DNA of 64,000 bases from Hydractinia symbiolongicarpus (GCF_029227915.1 NC_079877.1:21849851-21913850); one strand, 5' to 3'; numbered from the stretch's first letter, positions 1 to 11,025 are shown. Numbers and translations are program-made. Notes: generated by a model not told the origin, from the letters alone.

Positions 1-279
1 ACCAGATATTGCCAACTCGAGCAAGGGCTGTCGTCGCTTATCCAGGCTCTGGTCCGCGATCAAATCGTCAACTACGAAGAGCGTGTTTTCACCAGCCAAC
101 AGCGACGACAATTTTTTGATCCATTCGAACAGTTGGTCCTTCGGGTCAATTAGGAATACGTATGGGTCCTTTCAAGGCTTACCAAGCATCGCGTAAGCGA
201 AAGTGAACCCAAGGTCCACGACACTTTCGTAAACCATGTCTATAATCTCATTCTGTTGAGGGGTAACATTTGAACTCAT
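1..279 (-). pseudogene. Polinton packaging ATPase, partial and broken
   Basis: The minus strand encodes a HerA/FtsK-like genome-packaging ATPase fragment. A hydrophobic strand followed by Asp-Asp (LFVVDDLIADQ) is the Walker B motif typical of Polinton/adintovirus ATPases, and the following basic stretch (DKRRQPLLELAISG) is also family-typical. The gene runs off the window start. Its ATG lies at 277-279, and an in-frame TGA interrupts it near 170. No Walker A (GxxxxGKT/S) loop is visible between the ATG and Walker B, although it should lie there, so the 5' part seems deleted or replaced. The ATG overlaps the stop codon of the gene at 276-584 (ATGA), a compact virus-like arrangement. Family recognised from motifs; not functional as it stands. 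Confidence 0.7.
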
Positions 280-584
280 CGCATATGAAAAATATCAATA
301 TCTGCCTTAGGCTCCTGCCTCACGCTTGGTTGCTGAACCGCTGGTGCAGGCTGCTGGTTAACCGCGGATTTTCTACGGAGAAAATAGTAGACCCCTACGC
401 AAACTATTATAGCGGCCAGGCCTCCAGCACCATATATATATACCTGACTTTCTTGGGAACTACTTTTGCCCATGTTCTTCTGAAAGTCGGCCTTGTTCTT
501 GCGATTCCATTCAGCAAGTCTCTTGCCAGCAGCAACACGACCCTCGTTCTTCTTGGTAATTACTTGATTAGGTTTTTCACTCAT
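276..584 (-). CDS. Small single-pass membrane protein of the Polinton
   Basis: This encodes 102 residues. The N-terminal half is basic and hydrophilic (residues 1-45). One strong hydrophobic segment at about 48-68 (VYIYGAGGLAAIIVCVGVYY) is followed by Arg-Arg-Lys, and the tail is rich in Gln and Pro. Segment plus basic stop-transfer residues indicate a single membrane anchor. It overlaps both neighbours by a few bases (577-584 and 276-279), as expected within one mobile-element gene block. I do not recognise the family; a virion membrane protein is possible but is inference from context. Confidence 0.55.
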   Translation of the reverse strand: MSEKPNQVITKKNEGRVAAGKRLAEWNRKNKADFQKNMGKSSSQESQVYIYGAGGLAAIIVCVGVYYFLRRKSAVNQQPAPAVQQPSVRQEPKADIDIFHMR

Positions 585-1176
585 TTGTTATAACCTTGTT
601 TCCATTGTTTTTCTCCTCTATTTCCTTATCTTCAGGGGACTTTGACAGCTGGGTATGGTTTATTGTATGGGCAGCTACCAACAAAGGCGCGAGGAATCGA
701 CCAAAGGCTGTGTAAACCAATATACCAAGATCAGTCATGCTCTCCCTGATAATAGGATCGTTTTCTAAGTCATGACGGAGGGCTTCAGAACTATCGAGCG
801 GTATAAGGTTACCGACAGCTTTGCTATATACCCCAAGGGCGTGAGTTGACAATGCCTTTGCAGTTTTTTCTCCTTTCTCATGGAGGTCACGTTCAACGAA
901 TTCAGCGTGTATTTTCTTGATGGATTCGGGTGATGCTTTGTCCAAAAAAGCCTCGGTATGTTTTTTTCCTAAGAGGTGTGGCTTTGACTTACAAATATCT
1001 TTGAGAGCTTGACGTTTGTCTAATTTTTGATCAAGCGCTTCTGCTGGTGTATCGACAACATCGTCGAATATTTCTGCTAAGTTGTGAGCCACATTTATTA
1101 AACATCTATATTTCAAATAACCGATAATGATCACGATGTATGGGAGCAATATAGCGATAAATTGCAATAACTCCAT
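577..1176 (-). CDS. Membrane-anchored hypothetical protein of the Polinton
   Basis: Using the ATG at 1174-1176 gives about 199 residues; upstream in-frame codons have no conserved look, and this start puts the hydrophobic segment (LLQFIAILLPYIVIIIGYL) at the extreme N terminus as a signal anchor. The rest is charged and probably helical, with a second, weaker hydrophobic stretch near residues 155-175. It lies 38 bp beyond the polymerase stop and overlaps the next gene by 8 bp, in the same orientation. No family recognised. The reading frame is open although the neighbouring polymerase is badly broken. Confidence 0.5.
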   Translation of the reverse strand: MELLQFIAILLPYIVIIIGYLKYRCLINVAHNLAEIFDDVVDTPAEALDQKLDKRQALKDICKSKPHLLGKKHTEAFLDKASPESIKKIHAEFVERDLHEKGEKTAKALSTHALGVYSKAVGNLIPLDSSEALRHDLENDPIIRESMTDLGILVYTAFGRFLAPLLVAAHTINHTQLSKSPEDKEIEEKNNGNKVITNE

Positions 1177-1213
1177 TTTTTTTATTTCTCTTTCAACCGG
1201 TAGTGGCCTCGGG

Positions 1214-4200
1214 CTAATGTGGTGAATTGATCTGCCTGAACGATCCTTCATCAGCTCTATTAAGCGCGATTTTTGTGACTTCTTGCGTGTATAGATTATG
1301 GCCTTTGTTCTGTATGCAGCGCCAACTCTTGGAAATATCGATGCCTTCCTTCAGACATTGCTCATAGTCCTCGAAAGTGATACATTTTTTGGTCACGGCT
1401 CTCTTGACACCTTTTGCTTTGCGATCACCCCACCTCTTTTGTGAGACTCCTGTATGCAAAAGCCTTCGGTCTCAATGTGATGAATGAAGTCATGATCTTA
1501 CCGCCTAGCTCATCCTTTATCAAGCCTACTACCTTCTTGTTTTTGCCGATGTGGAGAGGTCTATTATTATCTTTGCTATAGGCACTCGTATCGAAGCGTG
1601 TCTTTACATCATCAGCAATATCCCGATAGAAGTCCTCTGTTCGAATGTGGTACACGAACGAGTCCGTGCCGTGTAACAGAGTTTGAGCTTGCTGCCGTAC
1701 TTTGGCTGCATGTAGTCGTAGTGGAACTCATACATGACGGTTTTTGATTGATCCAAGATAGCTTGACCACACGGGCTTATTCATCTTAATACCCGTCCTA
1801 CCCATCTCAATACCCATAAGATTCTTACCGAAACAAGTGCCGCTCTTGAAATTTGGTTGCATGGTCAGCTTCGTATATGCGGCTTTATTCGTGGCTAGCT
1901 TGATGTTGCGGTGATTGCGTATATTATCCATGGTTTTTCCAAAGACCAAGAGATTCATAAACTTATAAGAACCCTTCTCGAACTCGTTTTTGGCGGCCGT
2001 TGTAAGCCTCGTGTTATGATCTATATAGTCCCGGAGCCATGCACTATGTTGAAATTGGATAGCGCGGTGGACTTTTTTCAATACGAGGCCATGCTTAATA
2101 GCTTGATGAAGAGCCGATATATGAACTACATACTTACGCTTGTGTTCGAGATTTGGTATGAGCTTTTCAACTCTGTGAATCATCTTGCGCTTCGGTAGGA
2201 AGGGAAGCTCGTTGTGTTTGTCGTGGAGCTCCTTCGGGTAATCAATATCGACCTCCAGGAGGTACCCATGCTTGTTATCAGATACCAGCTTCTCAATCTT
2301 CTTTTCATTGATTATCTCCACATTTGATATCCATTTGAAACCATGGGCTGGGAGCTTTTCCATCATTGCATAGCCATATAAATTGTTAGCATCCAAATAT
2401 TGAAGATATGACGATTCTTCATTAGGATCATACTGATCAGCCATATATTTGTTATTCGCCTTGGCATATCGGTGTACAGCCTGGGTGATTCCACCTCTAA
2501 TTCCCTCTTCAAACATCAGTAACATATCAGGATCCGTAAGGAGCTCCAGCCTTACACCCGTATACTTCAACGCTGCCTTCCATGCTAAGCCGGGTGCGGA
2601 ATAAAAATGAGCGGCATCGAGCGCATAATTAGCGTGGCATACTTCGCGGAAATTTTGAAAGATGTCGGCAAGTAGTAGAACATCCGTCATTAAATACGCA
2701 TCGTGGTATTCGCCCATGGTAGTCTCTGGAGCCTTCGGAGTGATGAAATTCTATACCTTCTGGGCATGAGCATAGTCATGATGGCTTATTCCCTTAATAT
2801 TTAAATTGCTATAGAAGGCCTCTCTAGGTGGAAGCTCACTCTCTTTAAATCGTCGCCAGCCATCAATATACTCGTAGGGATAGACGCCTTTTCGAAGCAT
2901 GAGCCGGAATAACTCTTCATCGCTAAAGTAGTATCTCATGGCTGGTGTATTGGCCTTCACTCGATCCTTGTCTAACTGCTTCGTGGTACTAGAGTCGCAA
3001 TTTTTGCACCAAAATCTTGATACATACTCATCGTCAATGTTCTTAAATTCCAAGCATGTATCTGCGCACTGTTGACATTTCATAGCTGCCGTGTTCATAC
3101 CAATAAGATTGAATGCCAATTTCTCCAATAAAGAGGACATGAATCGACAGCTGTCTCTTTTATACTTGAGGTTGCAGGTATTGTGGGCTGCTTCTCGAAA
3201 CAGCCCTGTGTAATGACAATGATCCTGTTCTTTTCTATTTTTATCGTTGAATGGCTTCATGCATATATGGCAGGTATCCGCAGCATCATATTCATTCTTC
3301 TGATGCTCAGTCAATGGCAGCATAGGCTTCTGGGGAAACAGCGAGTAAAGCCTTTTTACCTCGTCTTCCAGGTGTTGAACGAATAACTTTACGCATCCCT
3401 CACCCCTGCACTTGTATAGCGGATCAGGGGCCTCTCCATAAGCAAAGGTACTGTAGGTACACCAGCCGCATGGTTCATGTTTGTTCAGCCTCTTAGTTTT
3501 TGTATCCTGAGCATTCTCTTTCATCGGGATCAGTAGGCTTTCAAAGTCTGCGTATATGACGAAGGGTACTTTGAATTGCTGCTGACCATCTTAGTAGTAT
3601 AGCCATTTTTCTTTCTCGTTGGGCATCGTGATCTTTACCGCCTAGTTGTCTTTGCAGTAGGTATAATGATTATCGCGGGATTCCGTTGTCTGAAATCCCT
3701 GTAAGCAACTCATACAAAAGTGCATCTTCCTAGTATTCCTAGATATCTCGCTACCTAATAATCGAGAAATATTTTTGATGGTTACGTAATGATTCCTCTT
3801 CTCATCGGTAAGCAGTCTCTCTTTCATTAAATGTTGATCGTCGCAAGATATTAAAGCTCCTTCCCGTCGCATACAATACGTTCACCGCGATGTCAGGATT
3901 GTTTCTTTCAAATTTTTTGATGTCTTTGATGGATCTTGGAAATTCAATGCCTTGCCAGTTATACCGCTCCGCATATGGCCGGAGCTTGCTAATCCTCTGA
4001 TGATTTGTACAAATCTCTTCGTGATGTATGGCGGCGATAATCGCATATTTGAAACAATCCTCATCATCATTTATAGGATTTATGATCGCTTTTTTCATCG
4101 AGATCCATTTTGGTGTTTCGATATATGATGAGCCTCTCGTTAACTTCAATTTATGAAAGTCTATATCCATGTTATTGATTCTACCGATACTAAAGTCACT

Positions 4201-4998
4201 TTTCGGTAAAGCGGGATTTTCCATATGCGTTCTAATTTGAGCAAAAATCGTATCCAGCGATTCATCCACGATGGTTCCTTTAAATATTGATGTCATATTG
4301 CTGTGAAAAACCTTGTCTACTTCAATAAACTCGTTGGTGCCATCGATTGGTTTTTTCCACAAAATCTATAGGGAGCACTGTACCTTTGCAGAGCCCATTT
4401 CCTCCACCTGGTTCTCGATCAAATTTTTCACATGTGATAGTATCATACCAAGATATCCATCAATATCTGTTCCATCTATGCCAGCTATACGATAACTCTT
4501 GAATGTCTTGTGTAATGCATGCTTTTGTTCCTGGGGCGTAAAATCTTGCTTCGGTTGCTCTGAAGCATGATCCTCCTTTGCTTCTTCCTCGACCTCGCCA
4601 ACTAGTGTCTTTTTGGCACCTTCATATAGTGAAAGTATTCGTGTTTTTATCGATTTAAATGTTTCCTGCACAGGTCTTTTAATACTCTCCGGTATATAAC
4701 CAGTAATCAGATCTGACCACTATCGCAGCTTACTCTTGAATATTGGACGTGTTCTTTTCAGCTCCTGACGTTCAAACTCCTTCATTTCCTCGAATGTGGG
4801 TACATGTGACTCTATCTTACTCCTAATGGGACGAGTCTTTGCCATCTCTTGCCTTTCAAAAATATCCATCACGTCTGGTGTGAATGGGGTAGGAGTGGGT
4901 TCTAATAAAGCAACAAGGTCTACTTTGCGTAGCCTGTAGTATCCATGTAGACCCCGCGACTTAGCAATAGCTCTTAATTCTATAACAGTCTTATCCAT
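1214..4998 (-). pseudogene. Polinton protein-primed DNA polymerase B, frameshifted
   Basis: A family B protein-primed polymerase of Polinton type, read right to left in at least seven frame pieces (about 4998-4720, 4671-4366, 4362-3802, 3872-3642, 3620-2751, 2717-1728, 1655-1425, 1459-1214). Order of parts: an N-terminal SAP-like helix pair (LRAIAKSRGLHGYYRLRK); the conserved 'GTDIDGYL' region; a Cys/His finger near 3700; exonuclease motif I (VIYADFESL) near 3550; the HCHYTGLFREAAHNTCNLKY block; polymerase motif around LDANNLYGYAM near 2370; and the C-terminal block IGKNKKVVGLIKDELGGKIM. The catalytic Asp-Thr-Asp-Ser loop near 1670 is split by a frameshift. About 60-70 residues usual between the HCHY block and the 'FRFMSSLLEKLA' region are missing. 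Non-functional copy; family call strong. Confidence 0.88.
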
Positions 4999-5064
4999 TT
5001 ATTATATAATTTTTTGATTCCAACCAACAATTTTTTCCAGCACTGTCATGATAATTTTTACTCA

Positions 5065-5793
5065 TCTCTATAATAATACGCCAGTTCCGTGTGTCTGTAA
5101 CAGGCAAAGTGGATATGTTCATTTTCCTTTAATCTTACCGAAATTTTCTTTGAAGTAACCAAAAAATGCATGTCTAATATGTTAAATTTTTTGACGTTAC
5201 GGCGCGACGTCAATAACACTACTTTAACGTCAAAATCCAATATTAAATTAATGAAGCCGTTACAGTGCACTTAAAACTTTGAGGCCAAATAACTTGGAAA
5301 CGAGGTGGTGACGTCAATGATATTTCACCGAGTGGGTAACTAGGGACCACCTGGGACCAATTTGGGTAAGTTTGCCAAACCTGGGTTCTCGAGTCCGTTT
5401 CGGAATGGATGGGTTGATGACGTCATCACAAACCCTACAAACCCCAATATCTCTGCAACCGTTTGTCAAAAGTTCATGTTCCTATACATTTTCTTGATCA
5501 GCATTTCAAGATCTATACGATGAATTCAACGGGTATACAAATTTATAAAAAAATATTTCGCTCTTGATAGGGCCATTGCTAACGTCAGCAAAATTTTTAA
5601 ACCCTTCCTTAATCTCATTAACCGCTCATACCAAAAGCACATGGTCATATACATTTTCTTGATCAGCACTTTAATCTCTACACAATAGATGCAACGCGAA
5701 AACAAAATTCTAAATTTTTAATGCATAGGTTGCTGACGTCATTAAAATGTTTATCCTGCCTCAGTGGATTTTTCCACTGGCCTTATCGACTAG
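5065..5793 (+). mobile_element. Helitron-like non-autonomous repeat, copy A
   Basis: The copy starts with TCTCTATAATAATACGCC and ends with CTAG. A perfect hairpin (AGTGGA-TTTT-TCCACT) lies about 12 bases before that end. A 5' TC, a 3' CTRR and a subterminal 3' hairpin without terminal inverted repeats are the hallmarks of Helitrons, and the flanks fit insertion between A and T. The interior contains several GACGTC palindromes and no coding sequence. Copy B follows directly at the CTAG end. The Helitron assignment is inferred from the termini; no Rep/helicase gene is present. Confidence 0.6.
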
Positions 5794-6367
5794 TCTCTAT
5801 AATAATACGCTAATTCCGTGTGTCTGTCTGTCACTTTTGCCAAGTGGATTACATTCTTCAAAATTTTCTTTAACAAATTCTATAAAACATCGCCTATAAA
5901 ATTGTTCTGTAATTTACCAAACTTTACCGATAAAATAGTATTGACGTCAAAGGAAAGTTAATTAAGATTAGTGAAGCCATTACAATGCACTTAAAACTTT
6001 GAGGCCAAATAACTTGGAAACGAGGTGGTGACGTCAATGTTTTTTCACTGCGTGGGTAACTAGGGACAACCTGGGACCAATTTGGGTAAGTTTTCCAAAC
6101 CTGGGTCCCCGAATCCGTTTCGGAATGGACGGTTTGATGACGTCATCAAAAAACCTTTAAACCTTGATATCTCTGCAACCGTTTGTCAAAGATACATGAT
6201 CATATACATTTTCTTGATCAGCATTTCAAGATATATACGATGAAGGCAACAGGTATACAAATTTCTAAAAAAATATATTTATTTTGTATTTGCACTGCAA
6301 CTAAAACAACCTATTTTTCCATTGTCCTTCTGCCTAAGTGGATTACTCCACGGGATTTATCGACTAG
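5794..6367 (+). mobile_element. Helitron-like non-autonomous repeat, copy B
   Basis: Tandem second copy, beginning TCTCTATAATAATACGC right after copy A's CTAG and ending CGACTAG. The shared core (about 5980-6250) matches copy A from 5260 to 5540 with few changes, including the GACGTCATCA block and the 'ctctgcaaccgtttgtcaaa' stretch. The 3' hairpin has decayed slightly (GTGGATTACTCCAC). The segment before the end is replaced by unrelated sequence. Non-coding. Confidence 0.58.
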
Positions 6368-6429
6368 TATTCTGTATAATAGCATATAGAGCATATATGC
6401 TATTGTGCATGCGTTGATGACGTCATGTA

Positions 6430-6590
6430 TTTATGGTATATATTATTATGTGTTGGTATTTAATGTATGTATATATCATTTAATATTAGTATATGTTGGT
6501 TATTGGCATTTATATATCATTTTATATTATTTTGTGTTGGTGACTTGCATTATATATCATTTCATATTATTTTGTGTTGGTTATTGGCAG
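6430..6590 (+). repeat. Short AT-rich tandem repeat, unit about 40-45 bp
   Basis: Three to four diverged units follow the pattern atatatcatttNatattaNtttgtgttggt followed by tattggcat. No coding potential; a minisatellite next to the Helitron-like pair. Confidence 0.6.
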
Positions 6591-6652
6591 ATGACTTATG
6601 GAATTTCCCTTTAATGTGCGTGCGCAGTGCCAGAACAGACATTTCTCTATCT

Positions 6653-6915
6653 CTAGAAAGAACTAATAATTTCTACTGATGCCAAGCTTCTTAGGCACTT
6701 GCCAAGTAGTAGAGCGAATCCCCTGTCTCTTTCAATTTTCTGCATGTTAGCAGCAACCTGAAAAGCACCACCTGATTTAAGATTTAAAAGGATATTGTGC
6801 TGCGAATCTGCGGATTTCTCCACAAGCGTAGAAAGAACTCCGTCTTTATGGGTTCTTTGGAGAAAATCAGTCCATTTGGTCTCTAACTCATTCTCTTTGT
6901 CAGATATTTTGTTCT
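6653..6915 (-). CDS. Exon 2 of an unrecognised gene
   Basis: An 87-codon open exon preceded by a good acceptor (ctatttttacag at 6916-6927, minus strand). It joins in phase to the exon ending at 7365: G|AG makes Glu. The peptide is helical and charged, including KENELETKWTDFLQRTHKDG and the end GFALLLGKCLRSLAS. It either ends at a TAG at 6653-6655 or uses a weak donor (CATCA|GTAGAA) near 6680. Clean junctions argue for a real gene fragment, but I do not recognise the family and see no further exons. Confidence 0.4.
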
Positions 6916-7365
6916 CTGTAAAAATAGAAGTTTAAGAGAATAATCGAAAGCGAAAATGAAAAATACATATGATACATATGAGATATATTACATAATACAT
7001 ACAAAAATACATATGATATATACCTGCAAAACTTGCCATGTAGGTTTCAACCAATTACCGCTTGGTTTTCCTTTTAATCCTGTACACTTTTAATGGCTTC
7101 AAATAAGGCATAAGAAGATAACGTTTCTATCTTTCGTTATTAAAGCCTTACAATCGCCATACTTCCAGCTTGAATTTTTCTTCTTTGACGCTATATCAAT
7201 TGCTTGATTCGTTTGATAAATTCACCATTGGCATAGGACTTCAATATATCTGGATGCACAAGGTCATCACGCACAGAATTAGGTATGTTTTTGTTGATTT
7301 TAATGAGGTGTTAGTGTCACCAACAAACCAGAAAAGTATCATTCGGTATGATACCGAATATTACC

Positions 7366-7470
7366 GGTATGATCTTCTTTCGCGTCAGCTGATGCATTCC
7401 CATCCTCAGATTTTAACCACTCTTCAATTTTGCTCTGTTCTCGTGCGTGTCCATGTTAGTTGATTGAAAG
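7366..7470 (-). CDS. Exon 1 remnant of the same unrecognised gene
   Basis: A short coding stretch (reads SEDGNASADAKEDHT at its 3' part) ends in a consensus donor, CATACCG|GTAATA. An ATG at about 7458 is in another frame, so a small indel or an upstream exon is needed. The last codons and the donor are matched by a second locus at 62,040-62,127 (AEEDHT, CATACCG|GTAATA), which supports a duplicated gene or element family. Function unknown. The 7,480-8,410 interval beyond it shows no genes. Confidence 0.35.
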
Positions 7471-7479
7471 AGTGGGGAA

Positions 7480-8410
7480 CTTTCAGAAAACGTCTACATG
7501 TAAACAGAAATTGACCTTTTTTGAGCTTCTGCCATTCCACACGGAGGAATATACCTAGGCACTAGTTTACAAATTGTACAGGGAAGTAGAAACAGATTTT
7601 GGTTAGCCAGGATTTGCGGTACCTTTGATTGTTTTCTTAAAAAAATCACGCAAAACACTATGCTCAAAGTAAGTAAGTAATAGGCTCTAAAGCATTACGA
7701 ATAAAGGCTGCTAGTTGAATAGGTGTGTCCTTTGTTAGTTTTCTTAACATTATCCTTAAACGTATTAATTTCATGAACGTGATAAAAAACGCACTCTTTG
7801 ATTGGCCTAATTAGGTTTAATAGCACAAAGGTGACCAAAAGGCATTTTTTTTTTTCAATATAGTGGTTTTCTTATACTTATGGTAAAAAGTTTCACTTTA
7901 TTTTGTCGTAAATAATTTCTTTATTTCTTGCCAATAAAACACTCAAAAAATGCTCATTTTTTCAATCAGTACTGTAATTTTTCATACATGCACCGCATAG
8001 GGCAAAAACATTCAAAATCGGGTGGCTAAAGCCAGACAAATATTTTCGCCCGACTTTGTATAAGGCGCAACTTTGTGTGGGGCATAGAAACATATGCGTA
8101 AAAAATGCTTAAATCATGCGTAGAATTAATCTTTAATTACGTAAAAATATGTTTAAAGATCTTAGTATTTGGCATAGGGGAAGCTTTTAAAAAAACTGAG
8201 ATAATGAAACAAATGCACGTTGGCACCTGAGGGCGGTCATTTTCAGCCGGTCACGTGCGAGAATTTTTTTATTTTAATTTTAATTTTTTTTTTATTAACG
8301 GTTTATTCGTAAACGAGTTTACATTGCCGTACACATATTTACAATTAAAGACAGGTCTATTTTGTAAGTTGCTCCCATATCTCTTTGTTTTTTGCTATTT
8401 CAAGTGCTTC
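7480..8410. other. Non-coding interval
   Basis: AT-rich sequence with poly-A/T runs (7846-7857, 8267-8295). I see no coding region, RNA gene or clear repeat. Confidence 0.5.
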
Positions 8411-8417
8411 TGTGATG

Positions 8418-9480
8418 TTAATGTTCAGCGTGTCTTTCAGTTTCTGATCCATCATTTTTAACCAAATTGTTTTCGGTCTTCATTTTGGTTTGTCGTAAGG
8501 TTGCATGGCGTATGTAATCGCTTGTTGTAGTGGTGTAGCTTTTTTGCATTCTAGGCACTTTCCCGACCCACTTTAATCTTCTCTTGGCTATGTTATTAGA
8601 CCATTTTGTAATGTGTGTTTTAGCATACAGATTTTCATTGCTTATGGCATTAAGCCATTTTCTGTTTAGAACAAATTCCCTAATTAATTTCCTGTGAAAT
8701 ACGTCTATTTCTTCATTGATTGTTAATGTTATTGTCCATGTTTTTGTCCAGGAAGATAGGTTGAACGTATGTTTGTAAAGCATATATTTTTGTCATAAAT
8801 GTTATTCTTTTACTATTAAAGATGTGTTTTAATTTTTTTGCGGATGTTATAGCAAGCTGATTTCTCCTATTGATGTCGTTTTTCGTATCCAATAGTGACC
8901 CTAGTAATTTGCATTTTTTCCATTTGTCGTCGCAGTTTTTGTTACTGATTTTATATTCCTCTGTTTTGTCTTCATTTATTTGCAACCATCTTAATCTTAA
9001 TTTTTCTGGTAGTTCACTTTTAAATTTTTGTTTATTGCTGTAGTTTGACCTTATTTTACTGATATCATCTGCATATAGCATATTAATGTCTATGTGTTGT
9101 TTTGATGTGATTTGTAAATAGTTGTGTTCTTTTTGGCGATCGGTGATTGTATTTGTAATGTTTTGACTATTTTCATATGTGTGGTCTTGTATTGGTGGTG
9201 TATAATTATTTTTGTCTGATTCGAGTGATTTTGCTAGATGAAAGGTAAATTCATTTGCACTGGCACAATCATCTTGTGGTGCACCAGTATCGGTTAAAAA
9301 AAATATTCGCTTATGTATTGACCACATTTTGTTGCTAATTTCACATTTAAGAGAATCTGAACAAGAGGTAATTCGTGTTTATTGATAACGGTGTCAAGGT
9401 CCTTTATTAACATTTGATAGTTTATGCTGTCAAATGCCTTGTTTATTTTTAGGAGAATAAGATATACAGTTTCGTGTTTT
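8418..9480 (-). pseudogene. Non-LTR retrotransposon (LINE) reverse transcriptase remnant
   Basis: Read right to left: RT motif A region (LLKINKAFDSINY, near 9440), motif B (TDTGAPQDDCASANEF, where most elements have PQGD), motif C (NMLYADDIS, near 9080), then thumb and C-terminal region (LQTYVQPIFL, KRRLKWVGKVPRM). The endonuclease and 5' half are absent, so the copy is 5'-truncated as is common for LINEs. A frame change near 8715-8780 separates the RT from the C-terminal part. This element differs from the CR1-like LINE at 31-43 kb. Confidence 0.75.
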
Positions 9481-9544
9481 GATGTTATTGTGTGAGTGCT
9501 TTAGCGCTACCTAGTATGCTATAAACTCAAGTTTTTTGGGCCTA

Positions 9545-9672
9545 ACCTTGTCCCCAAGGGTTGTTGCCTTTTTGACATCGAGGCCTGTAGCAAAAAATAA
9601 TATAACGGTTTTATATTGTCATATAACGGTTTTGACATCAGGCAACAAACCCTTAGGACAAGAATGGTTTGG
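9545..9672. repeat. Small hairpin element (MITE-like)
   Basis: CCTTGTCCCCAAGGGTTGTTGCC at 9545 is mirrored by GGCAACAAACCCTTAGGACAAG at about 9642-9663, with an AT-rich loop holding two direct 'atataacggttttgacatc'-like pieces. Related 'CCAACCT(C/T)GTCCCCAGGG' ends occur at 10,195 and 54,560, suggesting a MITE family. Confidence 0.5.
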
Positions 9673-10690
9673 ACCATGGTTGCTAATTGACGGTTACAGC
9701 AGGAAGTCATATGGTTTCAGTGTTGATGAAGTCGAATAATAGTTTTTATATAATATAATAATAATATTATTAAGGTATAGCTGGCAGCTTTTCGATAATT
9801 CCAAAAATTGTGCGAATTGATAGTCCTACATCTATGGATCCTCGCATTCAAATCATCGATGATTGACGGCCCAAATTTCCGGCTTGCAAAAAGGATTAAA
9901 TGTCTTTTTCTTATGATATAGTTGATGAAGGGTCATACAACCCAGATTGTGTGTAGTTCTGTTTCTCGAATATTAATAGGAAAAAGCTTTTCTAATTTCA
10001 AAATTAATGGAACTGCCACTATTTACGAAAATCGAAAGCAGTGATGCTAATGAAAAGTTCAACACTCTTATCATTTTTTCAACACAATTGGATTTTCTGA
10101 TTAATCCTTTCGAAGACCTTGGTGATAAAAAATTACATCAATAAAAAATCTTAAGTTGATATAAGAAGTTGATATAACAAATACACCAATTACCAACCTC
10201 GTCCCCAGGGCATCTTGTACCTTTTCTGACGTCCAGGACGGCGATTATGTTTACCAGTCATCATTACCTCATAAACATTATAACTTCAAGGCTTAATTTT
10301 GCTTTGTTATGCAAACCAATAACAAAATATAGGATTCACGAAATACTAATTCTAACTCTGCTGTTATATAATTATCTCTTTGAAAATTCTTTGAACCCGT
10401 GTGAGCTTATTTTTAAGTAAAAGTAAAGCTATTTTTAGTGAATGTACGATGGCCCTCAGGTGTCACTTCTCTTCTTCGCTTTTTCATAACTTCTCTTCTG
10501 CATTTTGTGAATTCCCGTCACCAGTTTAGTGATTCTATTCAGTTAGACACCTATGACTTTTAGTCAAGTTCCGCTTATGACCTCGAGATTAAGTGGTTAT
10601 TTATTCTTATTTATACCACGAGGTCAGCTGGTGTGAAAAACCGAAAGCACGAGGACAGCTTGAAATAGTAACATGAAAAAAAATTGTTAT
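9673..10690. other. Non-coding interval
   Basis: No open frame of note. Contains one 'CCAACCTCGTCCCCAGGGC' MITE-like terminus near 10,195 and AT microsatellite sequence at about 9735-9770. Confidence 0.45.
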
Positions 10691-10699
10691 TGTGAAAAA

Positions 10700-10896
10700 T
10701 TTGACGGTATCGAAAAAGATTGTGACACTCATCGGCCACGATGTTGGCCGAGAAGTGTCATCAGTTGCGTTTCAAGTTTTAAAATTAAAATCATTTAAAA
10801 TTTTGTTTTTACTTTGAAATCAAATTTGACGGTACCGAAAAAATTGTGACACTAATCGGCCACGATGTTGGCCGACAAATGTCATCAGTTGCGTTA
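10700..10896 (+). repeat. Duplicated 72-bp block with a conserved hairpin
   Basis: Two copies (10,700-10,772 and 10,825-10,896) share 'tttgacggtaNcgaaaaa...ttgtgacact.atcggccacgatgttggccga...gtcatcagttgcgt'. Each carries the inverted repeat TCGGCCA-CGATGT-TGGCCGA. Copies lie 125 bp apart, immediately upstream of the KRBA2-like pseudogene. This could be a regulatory duplication or a transposon subterminal repeat. Confidence 0.55.
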
Positions 10897-11025
10897 TAGA
10901 ATATATTTCACTTTACATTTTTACTTCTCGAATTCATTTCATGCGTTGACACTCCGCGGCCACCATACTAATGTATTTAAGAATATCTCTTTAGAACTGT
11001 TCAGAAAACACTGTTCAATTAGCAG

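Noticed and set aside
1911-2198. Plus-strand frame within the Polinton polymerase
   Set aside because: Antisense shadow of the polymerase.
8255-8461. Plus-strand hydrophobic frame rich in Phe
   Set aside because: Artefact of T-rich sequence.
9536-9739. 67-codon plus-strand frame
   Set aside because: Coincides with the MITE-like hairpin; no coding signal.
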